Shown in pieces: positions 1 to 9,174 of a stretch of 25,817 nt of DNA; within the stretch, counting starts at the first letter, position 1, and each line of letters opens with the position of its first letter. The DNA lies in the NCBI GenBank assembly GCA_003427395.1, contig BFEA01000437.1, positions 1,239,222 through 1,265,038 on the forward strand, written 5' to 3'. Made by a program: the position numbers and the translations under genes. The notes beneath the pieces are model-generated. The model saw only the letters and a program-made list of their open reading frames with translations, was not told the origin of the DNA and made no database searches. Origin of the DNA: Chara braunii. Lineage: Eukaryota > Streptophyta > Charophyceae > Charales > Characeae.

Positions 1-870
1 CGGGGTTTCAAAGCATTTTTTTTTTTTTCATTTTCTTTTTTTGTTTTTCTTTTTTTTACGCAATAGAAAACAACAATGCCCCAAAAACAAATATGAGCGT
101 GTAGGGGTTTTGAACCCTACACACCCTTTTTTTTTTTCTTTTTTTTTTTCCGCTAAAATATGCGAAAAAAATTGCTGCACCAAACTTGGCTGGTTGGCCG
201 TGGCCGAACCCGGCCAATTTGGCTGACGGCCGCGGCCCCGGCCGTGGGCGTGCAACATAGGAGACGGGCAATATCCGAGTCTGCAATGATGTTTCCCTCC
301 GAACGGGAGGAAGTACCGGATGCTTGGAGGCCGCGCGGCCTGGGTGTCACCGCCCAATTGCCAAGCAGCCCGCTATATCTCCAGGAGGAGAAAGGGGCTC
401 CTCCTCGTTCTATGGTGTGCAAGTTTGGCGACACACTGCTTGGAGCGGTGGCTGGAGCAGCGCTGCCGGGAAGGAAGGAGCTCCCAGCTCTCCACCCCGG
501 TTATGCGGCTATGGTGGAGAAGAACGGGCTGGAGGAGGAGGAAGACGAGGACTAGGAAGGGGGAGCGCCCAGATGTACTTACCTGGCTATGGTGGACGCC
601 ATCGTCATGACCTCAGTGGGCGCTGCATCTGGAAGGGCCCAGTTGGGGTAGAGCTACACCAAGAAGCTTCGAGGCAGAGTCAGGCATGGCGGCCTGAGCT
701 AGAGCAGCCATAGCTGCTCTTAGTTGTCTTCTGCACATCAGGGCAAGGCCCTAGCAGTGCACCATAGCCTCGGCCTTCAGGAAGCGGAAGGAGAAGAGTG
801 GGCATGGCTATGGCGGACATGTTCTACCTGCAGTAGAAGAGGGATTCAGACATTGATTCTGGTTCAGCCA
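1..870. other. Unassigned region, GC-rich core with T-rich flanks
   Basis: No gene is recognised. The first 160 bases are dominated by T-tracts around a short palindromic segment (gtaggggttttgaaccctac, 101-120). Positions 185-350 are very rich in CG and GGCC, like GC-rich patches near 7870, 12270 and 19610. An open frame at 160-555 (plus) ends in an acidic run of Glu and Asp, but it matches no family I know and its length is what GC-rich sequence yields by chance. On the minus strand, 572-581 reads CCAGGTAAGT, a consensus 5' splice donor, but no convincing exon adjoins it. Confidence 0.4.
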
Positions 871-1939
871 TTCAATATGATTATTAATTTATTATTATTT
901 ATTGTTTGAATAAGAGGGCAGGAGAAAAGGAGGTGGAGAGTGGTTGGCGAGAAGAAGGAAATTATCATTGGTCTTTGCTGGTGTACATCTTCTTCTTCTT
1001 CTTTCTTTCTTCTTCTTCCTCTTCTTTGCTTCTCTCTCCTCTCAAGTTCATTCATTTCTTTTTGCAATTGGATGGCATTGTGCTTTCTCATGAATGTGTA
1101 CTTCGAAATTGGCCACTGGCCAGGATCATTACACAATCAAGTAACGCCCTTCAGGCGGTAGAGTAACTGGTGACCCCATTTCTTTTGGGGTTGAGTCGGT
1201 TGACCAACTTCGTACAAAATTTGCTGGACAAGATCATTTATCGGGGTACTTCTTTTCTAGCCCCGTTATTCTTCTGAGACGATCCTGCACAGATCCCGGT
1301 AGTTACCTTCTTTACCGGTCCCAACGGAAGCAACTTCTTTGGGTGAACCCGAAAATTTTCAAGCTGTGAGGGAGGCCAGGGGTCGGGACGCGGAAGTGTG
1401 GAAAAGGCCAAAACGTTCTGGGGTATCGAGAAACCTTGGGTGGAAGAAAGAGTGAGAAACGTGCTTGACTTAAGAAGGTGTATGTGTCGCACTGTGTGTG
1501 TGTGATGTCATGTTCACTATACACAACTTCGGAAAAAAAGGGTGCCAGTGCCAGACTGTTTCACCCGACTTTCTCCGACACACATCAGTAATAACCTGCT
1601 CAGTCAATCCCCTGGATCCCAGGGTAGTCAATGCTGGCAGGAACATTCTACAATCTTTTCTGATGTATCCCAAATCAGTTTGTATAAGGGACGCTGGACC
1701 CACTTTCCAGCAGGTGATGCTCCCCACCAATAGATGGAGCCTCTCCCCGGGTGCTAGTGGTGTATGCTCTTATCAGCACCACTAACACTGGTGGGCGTGT
1801 TTAAAAAAGTAAAAAAAGGTTGAACCCCGACAGTCTACCCGGGATGAAGTTGACTGATGTTTAAGGACCCACCAATTGCCTAGAGTTAGCAATACCCCTG
1901 AGAAAAGTGGTTGACTTTAGTCACTCCAACTGTGTGTGT
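871..1939. other. Unassigned AT-rich and TTC-rich region
   Basis: No gene is recognised. The region starts with TTA/ATT runs (879-905) and a TTC/CTT-rich tract (990-1045). At 1168 the sequence actggtgacccc resembles the TGGTGACCCC-type primer-binding sites of some LTR elements, but no LTR end or gag could be tied to it. A short hairpin lies at 1751-1788. The remainder is unremarkable unique-looking sequence. Confidence 0.35.
1751..1788. repeat. Short hairpin
   Basis: GTGCTAGTGGTG (1751-1762) pairs with CACCACTAACAC (1777-1788), 11 of 12 positions, around a 14-base loop. No function can be assigned; it could be the end of an old inverted-repeat element. Confidence 0.5.
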
Positions 1940-1966
1940 GGGGGGGGGGGGGGGGGGGGGGGGGGG
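1940..1966 (+). repeat. Homopolymer G27
   Basis: An uninterrupted run of 27 G follows (TG)4, about 420 bp upstream of the ammonium transporter start codon. Such a run can form G-quadruplexes, and its exact length is unreliable in most sequencing. Confidence 0.95.
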
Positions 1967-2175
1967 TACCCGGGGTAGGGATGGATGCAGGTTGGGGTGG
2001 TCGGCGTTATCATGGGGTAGCAGCCGGAAGCTGCCATCCTTCTTATCAACCCCCTCTTTTTTTCATAAGAATCCGAGCAGCGACATCACCTTCTCCTCTC
2101 TCGTCTCAGTAGCCCGGCCTGGAAACCTCCTCTAGATCCAGCTCTCCGAATGTAGGCAGGCTTCTCTGACCTGTA

Positions 2176-2180
<5 letters not shown>

Positions 2181-2257
<77 letters not shown>
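2181..2257 (+). repeat. (GT)38 microsatellite
   Basis: An uninterrupted GT dinucleotide array ends about 127 bp before the transporter ATG, so it lies in the promoter or 5' UTR. Alternating purine-pyrimidine DNA of this length is prone to Z-DNA formation and to length polymorphism. Confidence 0.97.
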
Positions 2258-2261
<4 letters not shown>

Positions 2262-2321
2262 CGTGACACAGTACGTGCACATACTGGGGAATCAGGGAGG
2301 AGACGACACACTGCACAGTGA

Positions 2322-2384
2322 AGCTTGAGAGAGAGCGGGAGAGAGAGACAGAGAAGGAAGCGCGGTGCCACTCAATCTGCCACA
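2322..2384 (+). promoter_or_regulatory. GA-rich probable 5' UTR of the ammonium transporter
   Basis: The bases just before the transporter ATG are GA-rich (gagagagcgggagagagaga). The reading frame stays open through them, but there is no ATG, and the encoded residues are Arg/Glu-rich low complexity unlike AMT N-termini. I therefore treat them as untranslated leader. The start context at 2380-2390 (ccacaATGGca) has A at -3 and G at +4, a strong context. No TATA box could be assigned with confidence. Confidence 0.5.
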
Positions 2385-3944
2385 ATGGCATCCTCTGTGT
2401 GCAACAGGGACCTGATGGAATCACTGGGATTACTCTCCCGCTCGTCAAACTTGAGTTCGACTGAGATGGCCAAGGTCAGCTCTTATTTCTGTGGGTTGGA
2501 CCACCATGTCAACAACGTCTCTATTGGCGCAGACGGGATGTTCTTGCTGTTCTCGGCATACTTGGTGTTTGCTATGCAGGCAGGATTTGGTATGCTCTGT
2601 GCAGGTTCCGTGAGAAGAAAGAACACAGTGGACATTGTGCTTACTCACATAATGAATGCTGCTGTTGGTGCTATGTCGTACTATCTTGTCGGTTTCACAT
2701 TTGCATTCGGGCGATCTTCAAATGGCTTTATTGGCGCACATAGCTTTGCAAAGCCAGATGACAAGGCCATCAACCCCAATGCCCAGCCCGGTGCGTGGTT
2801 GTTCCAGTGGACATTTGCGGTTGCGGCAGCCAGCATCACAACCGGGTCCATTACAGAGAGAACACAGTTTACCACATATATATTGTGCTCCACATTCCTG
2901 ACGGCGTTCGTTTACCCAGTGGTTTCACATTGGGTATGGGCACCAAGCGGGTGGCTCAGTGCGGCCAACGTGCGCAATAAATTCCTGGGTGTTGGCATGG
3001 TTGACTTCGCAGGGAGCGGCGTGGTACACATGACGGGCGCCATCGCTGGGTTTTGGGGTTCGTGGATCGAAGGCCCTCGCATTGGGCGATTTGATATGCG
3101 GGGCAATCCAAAGGAGATGAGGGGTCATAGCCCCATTCTAGAGGTCTTGGGGACTTTGCTGCTGTGGTTTGGATGGTACGGACTCACCACAGGCTCGGTG
3201 CTTGCCACCATTTCGCCTTCCGGAATTGCTAATAATGTTCTTGTTGCGAGAACCGTCATTACAACTACCCTAGCTGGTGGGGCGGCTTCAGTAACGGTCC
3301 TCCTTGCAAGGAAGTCAATGACAGGTCATTGGATGGTAGAGGACGCCTGCAGTGGTCTTATTGCCGGATTCACGGCCGTAACGGCAGGGTGCTCTGTAAT
3401 CGAGCCTTGGGCTGCCGTCGTTCTGGGCTTCCTTGCAGCATGGGTGCTGATTGGCATGAATAGGTTGGCACTAAAGATCCGTTATGATGACCCGCTGAAT
3501 GCATTCCAGCGACATGGTGGATGTGGCTTGCTCGGAATCATTTTCGTTGGACTGCTTGCCAAGAAAGAGTATTTACTCCAGACTCTACGAACGTCTGACA
3601 ACAGTCCTTACGGGCTCTTGTACGGAGGTGGTGGACGACTGCTGGCGGCACAGGTGACCGGTGCGATCTGTATCACAGCTTGGACTTCCGTGACGATGGG
3701 CACATTGTTCTATGCACTAAACAACGTGGTGCTACTGCGGATCAGTGAGGAGGAGGAGGCTGCAGGACTTGACGTGGTCAGCCATGGACGAGTGCTGGAT
3801 GAGTATCGTGATGAGTTACGACTACGTCGACTAGAAAGCGGTTCCTTTACCATCAGGCACTTTCCTGGTCCTGAACGTGGCACCAACAACGATAGCCAGA
3901 GAGGGCAGAGCATGGTGGAGGGACAGACAGCAATCGAAAGCTAG
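2385..3944 (+). CDS. AMT1: AMT1-type ammonium transporter, intronless
   Basis: A 519-residue polytopic channel of the Amt/Mep/Rh family, expected to move ammonium across the plasma membrane as a trimer. The sequence reads as plant AMT1: C36 of the N-terminal cysteine region, LLFSAYLVFAMQ (54-65), GSITERTQF (154-162), YPVVSHWVW (177-185), and the family signature starting DFAGSGVVH (207-215). About eleven membrane spans lie between residues 51 and 446, followed by a cytosolic tail. The pore histidines are H215 and H377 (E. coli AmtB H168, H318). D207, F115, W185 and S271 match AmtB D160, F107, W148 and S219. Two departures: the second gate phenylalanine (AmtB F215) is L267, in YGLTTGS rather than the usual YGFNPGS, and the tail threonine phosphorylated in Arabidopsis AMT1;1 (T460) is V465, followed by S466. 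Length is normal and the frame is unbroken, so the gene looks functional. The ATG at 2385 was chosen for its context and family fit. Alignment positions are from memory. Confidence 0.96.
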   Translation: MASSVCNRDLMESLGLLSRSSNLSSTEMAKVSSYFCGLDHHVNNVSIGADGMFLLFSAYLVFAMQAGFGMLCAGSVRRKNTVDIVLTHIMNAAVGAMSYYLVGFTFAFGRSSNGFIGAHSFAKPDDKAINPNAQPGAWLFQWTFAVAAASITTGSITERTQFTTYILCSTFLTAFVYPVVSHWVWAPSGWLSAANVRNKFLGVGMVDFAGSGVVHMTGAIAGFWGSWIEGPRIGRFDMRGNPKEMRGHSPILEVLGTLLLWFGWYGLTTGSVLATISPSGIANNVLVARTVITTTLAGGAASVTVLLARKSMTGHWMVEDACSGLIAGFTAVTAGCSVIEPWAAVVLGFLAAWVLIGMNRLALKIRYDDPLNAFQRHGGCGLLGIIFVGLLAKKEYLLQTLRTSDNSPYGLLYGGGGRLLAAQVTGAICITAWTSVTMGTLFYALNNVVLLRISEEEEAAGLDVVSHGRVLDEYRDELRLRRLESGSFTIRHFPGPERGTNNDSQRGQSMVEGQTAIES

Positions 3945-4258
3945 ACACAGTAAGAGAGAGACGCCGAGACCTATGTAAATGCGATACGAACGAGCCCTTC
4001 AACTACCACTGTCTACCAGTACACGCGGTGACGCGAATCAGGTGGATCAAGGAATGCAATTCTATACCAGAGGGGGCGCAGAAATATCTGCTCATCAATT
4101 TCCCTGTAATACTGTCTGCTTTAGTGGCTACTGGCATAGTGCACATGAAATTTTATAACGAGCAATTCACACTCAGGGATTGTTTTTTCTTCATGTCTCC
4201 TGATCTGATGTTCTTGTTTATCTTACACCAATATAAACTCTATTGTAGGGGTAACTTT
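3945..4258 (+). other. 3' flank of the ammonium transporter
   Basis: Presumed 3' UTR and downstream sequence. No canonical AATAAA is present; AATATA at 4231 is a weak candidate poly(A) signal. The open frame at 4028-4351 runs into the inverted-repeat element that follows and is not believed to be a gene. Confidence 0.4.
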
Positions 4259-4432
4259 GGCGCAGTCACGAAAACAGTTTTGAAAATGCACTTCAGGCAA
4301 TCCCGCGAACACAACACACCCCCACGGTACCCTACCGGACCCCAAACCTAGGTTCTATACATTCAACATTACCAGCCCTTTTGCCTCAAAAGGCCCTCAA
4401 GTGCATTTTCAAACTCACACCCTGACTGCGCC
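4259..4432 (-). mobile_element. MITE-like inverted-repeat element, copy 1
   Basis: A 174-bp non-coding element bounded by GGCGCAGTCA (4259-4268) and its exact complement TGACTGCGCC (4423-4432). A second inverted pair lies inside: TGAAAATGCACTTCAGGCAA on one side and the diverged complement of it on the other. The interior (aacctaggt and its flanks) is shared with copies at 19332-19503 and 25296-25448, which lie in the opposite orientation. The bases outside one end (aagttacccc, read from the minus strand) are also shared by all three, so the true boundary may be slightly wider. No transposase is encoded and no target-site duplication was found. Confidence 0.8.
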
Positions 4433-4665
4433 GTCGTTTTTTCTTTATTCTATTAAATATGAACTTGTGTAAATCGCATGGTACAATAGTTTTGACATTC
4501 ACAATAGAACTCCAGGGTGCAAGATGAGGAGTTTATTTCTCTTTACTTCCAAAGTTCCAAGTTCCTATCCTCACTGAGCTAAAGTTGCTTAACCATTTCT
4601 TAATGGTAGTTTACTGATGATGTTGACCCCGCGTGCATGCAGGCGGGCATAGGGGGGACGGAGGA

Positions 4666-4668
<3 letters not shown>
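4433..4668. other. Unassigned AT-rich spacer
   Basis: Nothing recognisable lies between the MITE-like element and the (GA)n array. Confidence 0.5.

Positions 4669-4749
<81 letters not shown>
4669..4749 (+). repeat. (GA)40 microsatellite
   Basis: A perfect GA dinucleotide array. The Arg-Glu and Leu-Ser open frames across it are artefacts of the repeat. Confidence 0.98.
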
Positions 4750-4750
<1 letters not shown>

Positions 4751-6249
4751 CAGTTCTGCCAGTTTATCTTTGGGAGACAATGGCTAGCTTGGTGCAATTG
4801 TGATGGGTTCAATTCTCATTTCATGGCGCAAAAGGCTATGTGACTAATTCCTGCAGACAAACTGCTTAGGCCCCCTCTGGGGAGGCTCTGATGCAAATGC
4901 ACATGGACCCGCGCGGCGCACCGATTCAGCCACTGCGTTAACGGCCTAAAAACATGAAGGCCCTGGTGGTTTAACTGCCCATTCTTCTGGCTCTCAAATT
5001 TGAGCCAAGACGAATCGCGTTCCCGGCAGATCTTTCAATAAGGCTCTGACTAATTTCAATATCTGGTCGGGGGATAACTGGGGACGTTCGGCCAAATGCT
5101 TTGCGTGGTGAAGGATATAAGATTCTGGTTTTCTTCCCGACCAGGGTTCCAGTTTCCGATTTTCGTGTCTGGTTCCAGGCAGCCCGGTAGGGCTCCCGTG
5201 CAGTACCTTTCTTGGAAATTCCAAGGTGCTGTATTGCTCTGTTTTTTTGTTCCCTAGTTCTTTCCATAGTGCTCCAGCTTTAGACAAGTTTTGAGTATAT
5301 AACTGCTGAGCTCTGTAGTCTCTTTCCCTCTATGTTGCACACAGCTCCTGATGATGCCGGTATGAAGCTGGCTAGCCGGCCAGAACATGTGTTAGGTTTT
5401 GCCAGCGTTGGATCTTCACGTTTATGGCACTCTGTGCCTGTTTTCTATGCAGAGTTATGACTTGGCTGTTCTTTTCTTGAATATCGACGAGCCAACTTGT
5501 GGTCAGGGATTCATTGTCCATCGTCTCCCTCTCGCTTCCTCTGATCTCCTCGTTTCTCTTTTCCTCTCTCTATTTATTCCTTCCGAATTGTCATCTGGTT
5601 TGGTTTGATGCATTTTACCAGGCGGCTTCACATACCCTTCCGAATAAACCCCGAAGTAATCCCCGAAGTAATCCCGAAGTACACATCTTGACTATCCTGG
5701 GCAGATGGGGGCCCGTCCTAGAATTTGTGCTTCTCCATTCCATGCGTCTTTCGGAATTGTCCTTGTCCGTTTTAATCCGCGCGGCCCCAAAGCGACCGCG
5801 TGGGAAATTCTCAAGGAACGGTTAGGAATTTGGTTGAGGATGGTTTCCTTATTTCTTCTGTTTTGAATCTTTCTGGTCCGCATGCATGCGCGCAGCGACT
5901 CTTGGTCAGCTAAGCAAGCTAGCTTCCAGCCTCACACGCACGTGCCAACTTCTCTTCTTGCAGATCTCTCCTTGCATGCACCTCTTCGTCCTCCTTTTCA
6001 CCCCCGACTTATCCTGGTCAGATCAAGATGTAAGAGCGAATGCACGCACACGGCTTGAACGGCCACCTCCAATCGTGCGGAAATTTCGATCTACCCGCCC
6101 TTCCCAACCTTTTAGATCCTTCGTTCTTCTCTCCTCCTCACCGACTACCTCTTGGCACTCTCGCCGCCCATGTCACACGCTGGTGCCCTGCTGCCTTCCA
6201 CACTACAAATTAGCACAGTCCCTTCCTCTCTTTCTCTTTTGCTCTCAGC
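4750..6249 (+). other. Unassigned region, probably including U3 of LTR A
   Basis: No gene is recognised. A TATA-like sequence (gagtatataactg, 5292-5304) and a short CCCCGAAGTAAT-type tandem (5649-5682) are visible. Because a TATA box and a primer-binding site of one LTR lie downstream (6250 and 7848), the last several hundred bases are probably the U3 part of that LTR; they share the tone of copies B and C (aggaatt and cgcg motifs). No start boundary could be set. The end of the segment (ggtggttta, 4962-4970) resembles the end of the fold-back element at 18997-19214. Confidence 0.3.
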
Positions 6250-6256
6250 TATAATG
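6249..6256 (+). promoter_or_regulatory. Probable TATA box of LTR A
   Basis: CTATAATG is followed by GCAAGC at 6261. The same TATAA...GCAAGC arrangement occurs at 13359 (plus, LTR C) and at 10431-10438 (minus, LTR B). Its recurrence at matching places in three diverged copies supports a promoter role. Confidence 0.5.
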
Positions 6257-7847
6257 CTGCGCAAGCTATGCACGGAGGTTGTGGCGCCGAACAGGCTCGA
6301 CACGCCCAGGGTTCAGCCGGAGTGACTGCGTGGGGTATGATTAGTGGTCGTATCGCCGAGTTGAGTTGAGAAGATTGAGCAGTGGTGACTCTGGTAAGGA
6401 ATGAGGTATGCCCAGGTGCAGGGCCATGAGGCGATGTTGGCGTACGTTCGACTCTTGGCTAGGTTGGCCATGTATCAGTAACACAGGTTGTTTGTAATTT
6501 GGAAAGGCTCACCATATTCTCCATCGCTGCTTCGAGTCCGTGCAATTGCACACAGAGTACTGTGTTTGTTCTGAGACGTGTGCATGGTGGGACTCGCTCT
6601 GGTCAGTGTATAGTTGACTGCTCTTCGTGTCAAGTCAGTCCAGTCTCAAGTCGTGGGTGTCTGTGCGATGCTTCGTTCTTCACTCTTCCTAAAAGAGCGA
6701 CGTGATTGAGTTGCATTGCATTATGGTTGGGATGGCGTTGTGATCACATGTCCCGACCCTTCCTTTCCTCCCCCGTCGCCCGATCCGAGTTCAATGCATG
6801 TGTAACTTACGCACGAAGGGGAACTTGCGAAACAACTTGTGCCAATCATCCTACTGATCCCTGCACACATTGTGTTGGACTCAGAGTCTTAGATTGATGG
6901 GTTGTGTCCTCCGTGACGGGTGTACGGACTCAAGACTTGTGCAGTTGAGTATTAGCTCAGGCAACTTGCCATCCTCTGACCTGACGTCGATCTGCCATAG
7001 CGGCCTTCCGCCATTCCCCATCGCATATGAAGAGGAAAGTTACTGCGATGTGGACTTCCAAGGGCACTATTGCGGTCTGACGGACTCACCGATATAACAC
7101 GTCTAGGCTTCTAAGGCTCTAAGGCTTGTCATATCGGGGGAGGGAGGTTTGTGCTGGTTGAACGGTTTTCCTCCCCCTTGCTGATTTTGCCATATACTGA
7201 CTTGACCATGCTACCTTGGTCTGCGGCCCACTCCACATGGTGGCCCCAGTTTAACTGTTGCTGGTGCAGGCGCGGAGACTTGTGTTCATGGCGCCGCTGG
7301 TGTTGGGGTACGAAGGATCCGTCCGCTTCCCGGACCTCTCCGTAATATAAGGGCACTTTTCGCGAACTTTCGGACCTGGGTACCCCTAGTTCCTCCCCTG
7401 TCTAACGATGAGGACCCTGACCGGTCTGACGACCGATCCGGCTGAGGCAACTAAGGCGACCTTTGGCCCCTAACCTCAGCCCCTCCCACCAAGGGGCGAT
7501 GTGAACATAGCCCAGATTAGGCCCTTCTTTCTTTCAGTTCCAGAGCCTCTATTGCTCCCGCTCAAGTTTTGACTTTCATTTTTCTTTCTTTTCGTTTCTG
7601 TGCCCCCACCTCTGTGTAATTTTGAGGGGTAATCCTTCCCTCACCCAAGGACCGGCCATCAATTTTGGCGACTGCCCCCGACGGTCAGTGATTCGTGGAG
7701 GGAAACCTCGGGACTGAGAACGGCCCCTGGTTTAGTCCTGGTGGTCCATCCCCCGCCCAAAGTTCTCAACCACATCCAATTTTGACGCTGATCTGTGCGC
7801 CGGTTTCCCTGTGGCACGAGTACAATACGCAGCACGGGGTGTGAGGT
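6250..7847 (+). mobile_element. LTR A leader (R-U5) of a Ty3-like element, decayed
   Basis: This interval runs from the shared TATA box to a primer-binding site for initiator-Met tRNA. The 3' end (gtgtgagg, 7839-7846) is shared with the ends of copies B, C and D. The TATA-to-end distance (about 1.6 kb) matches copies B (1.5 kb) and C (1.67 kb). It carries two fragments of the conserved leader protein, in different frames. No gag follows the primer-binding site, so the element is truncated or a rearranged remnant. U3 and the exact 5' LTR boundary are not defined. Confidence 0.55.
6999..7345 (+). pseudogene. Leader protein of LTR A, frameshifted remnant
   Basis: Remnant of the protein also seen in copies B, C and D; function unknown. 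The first fragment has FP at 7014-7019 and C at 7044-7046, giving F-P-x3-E-x4-C-x2-D. The second fragment is open from 7115 to 7345 in another frame. It contains F-V-x-V, then LPYTDLTMLPWS (7190-7225), W-W-P, and a C-C-x-C cluster. The motifs occur in the same order and with similar spacing as in copy C. A frameshift and a stop codon between the fragments make it non-functional. Confidence 0.55.
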
Positions 7848-7860
7848 TGGTATCAGAGCC
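7848..7860 (+). other. Primer-binding site, tRNA-iMet type (LTR A)
   Basis: TGGTATCAGAGCC is the standard complement of the 3' end of plant initiator methionine tRNA, used for minus-strand priming by Ty1 and Ty3 elements. It lies one base after the conserved LTR end gtgagg, the expected position. Confidence 0.85.
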
Positions 7861-8147
7861 TATGAATCCCCCGCGGCCGCGGTCACCGCCGGCACGACCG
7901 CGGCCTGCGGGCGAGGCCGCGGGCCCGCGGTCATGACCGCGGCGACTGCGGAATGCCGCGCCCCCCAGCGGCCGAGGGGAGAGGGGGTTGGGGGTGGGGG
8001 TTTCGGATTGGGGTTCCAGAACCCCGACCCTACACCCTCGAACAAAAAAAAAGTAAGAAAAAAATAGTTTTCGGGGGGGTCCTTTTCGGTGTGTGGAATT
8101 TTTTTTTTTTTAAATAGAAAAAAAATAAATACCGGTGGGTGATTGGT
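7861..8147. other. GC-rich patch and A/T homopolymers
   Basis: No gag follows the primer-binding site. Positions 7868-7990 are about four-fifths G+C with repeated CCGCGG and GCGGCC motifs. A hairpin (ggggttccagaacccc, 8011-8026) is followed by A- and T-runs. Similar GC-rich plus homopolymer blocks recur near 200, 8900, 11260, 12240 and 19570. Confidence 0.45.
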
Positions 8148-8219
<72 letters not shown>

Positions 8220-8223
8220 ATTA

Positions 8224-8282
<59 letters not shown>
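8148..8282 (+). repeat. (ATTG)n tetranucleotide array
   Basis: About 32 units of ATTG, interrupted near 8216-8226 (ggttattaattg). A short complementary CAAT array lies at 8722-8739, on the far side of the 91-bp minisatellite. Confidence 0.97.
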
Positions 8283-8285
<3 letters not shown>

Positions 8286-8315
8286 GGGGGAGGTCCTCCC
8301 TACCCTCCTCCCGCC

Positions 8316-8396
8316 ACACACACACACACCAACGCACACACACAAACACATGCCCGCGCCCACACACACACACACACACACGCACAAACATACACG
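8316..8396 (+). repeat. CA-rich tract
   Basis: Imperfect CA repeats (cacacacacacacc, cgcacacacacaaa, cacacacacacacac) with G and C interruptions. Confidence 0.9.
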
Positions 8397-8401
8397 AGCA
8401 C

Positions 8402-8728
8402 ATGGATGATCTTTGGTTCAATCTTGGTGATCTAGCCTACTCACACTCATGCTTTTCACTCACACACTACTAGGTAGTGCACCGCAACTTTCATGGATGA
8501 TCTTTGATACCATCTTGGTGATCTAGCCTACTCATACTCATGCGTTTCACTCACACACTAGTAGGTAGTGCACCTCTACTTCTATGGATGATCTTTGGTT
8601 CAATCTTGGTGATCTAGCCTACTCACACTCATGCTTTTCACTCACACACTACTAGGTAGTGCACCGCAACTTCTATGGATGATCCATGATGCAATTTTGG
8701 TGATCTAGCCTACTCACACTCAATCAAT
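8402..8728 (+). repeat. 91-bp minisatellite, about 3.6 units
   Basis: Units begin with atggatgatc at 8402, 8493, 8584 and 8675, exactly 91 bp apart. Each contains ggtgatctagcctactca and ctcacacactactaggtagtgcacc-like text. Units 1 and 3 are closer to each other than to unit 2, which hints at a two-unit higher-order period. The last unit is cut by a CAAT array. Confidence 0.95.
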
Positions 8729-8940
8729 CAATCAATCAAAGATTTTTTTTGTTGCACACACCCCCCCCGCACCCCCACCCGAAAAAACAATCGTTCTTTT
8801 ATATTTTAGGGGGTTTCTTTTTTTTGTATCTCCCCCCCTGAAAAGTTGTGAAAACCCCTATTTTGGACCCCCTACGTGTTGTTTTTTTTTTTTCCCTCTT
8901 CACGAGGCGGTGGGGGCGGGGTCCTGCCTGTGACGCTCAA
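8729..8940. other. Homopolymer-rich spacer
   Basis: A CAAT array is followed by C-, T- and G-runs and then a GC-rich patch (gaggcggtgggggcggggtcc). No gene is visible. Confidence 0.5.
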
Positions 8941-9174
8941 CCTCACACCCTGTGCTGCTTTCCGGTCGGAGTATTTTGGTTCGTGGAAAGGCCCGGAAAA
9001 ACAACAAAGATCGGGTGTGCCAAGGATTTTTGGGAAAATTGAGTGTGGGACACAGACAGAACTGAGATCCTTCGTGTTGGTCCGACTTTAGTAAGAAAGG
9101 GGGGGGGGGGGGGGATCTGTCGCCTCGCGATCTAAGGAAAAGAGCGCGCGTGGGGTCTCACGGCGATGAGGAAT

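Noticed and set aside
572-581. U1-like ACTTACCTGG near the window start, or a minus-strand splice donor
   Set aside because: No stem, Sm site or terminal hairpin follows, and no credible exon adjoins the donor; an isolated 10-mer is not enough.
1168-1180. TGGTGACCCC-type primer-binding site
   Set aside because: No LTR end, gag or second copy could be linked to it.
2325-2384. N-terminal extension of the AMT1 frame upstream of the ATG
   Set aside because: It begins at a TTG, contains no ATG, is GA-repeat-derived, and AMT1 proteins normally begin where the ATG at 2385 does.
4028-4351. 107-residue plus-strand open frame downstream of AMT1
   Set aside because: Its C-terminal third is the MITE-like element; the rest has no known domain, and the start is a non-ATG codon.
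4589-4843. Ser-Leu and Arg-Glu repeat proteins
   Set aside because: Artefacts of translating the (GA)n array; the same applies to the frames at 11527-12217 and 13429-13898.
7860-8387. 175-residue minus-strand frame with Asn-Gln-Ser-Ile repeats
   Set aside because: Produced by the (ATTG)n and CA arrays; no independent coding evidence.
8148-8739. CRISPR-like array
   Set aside because: The 91-bp units are directly contiguous with no unique spacers, and the context is a eukaryotic nuclear genome.
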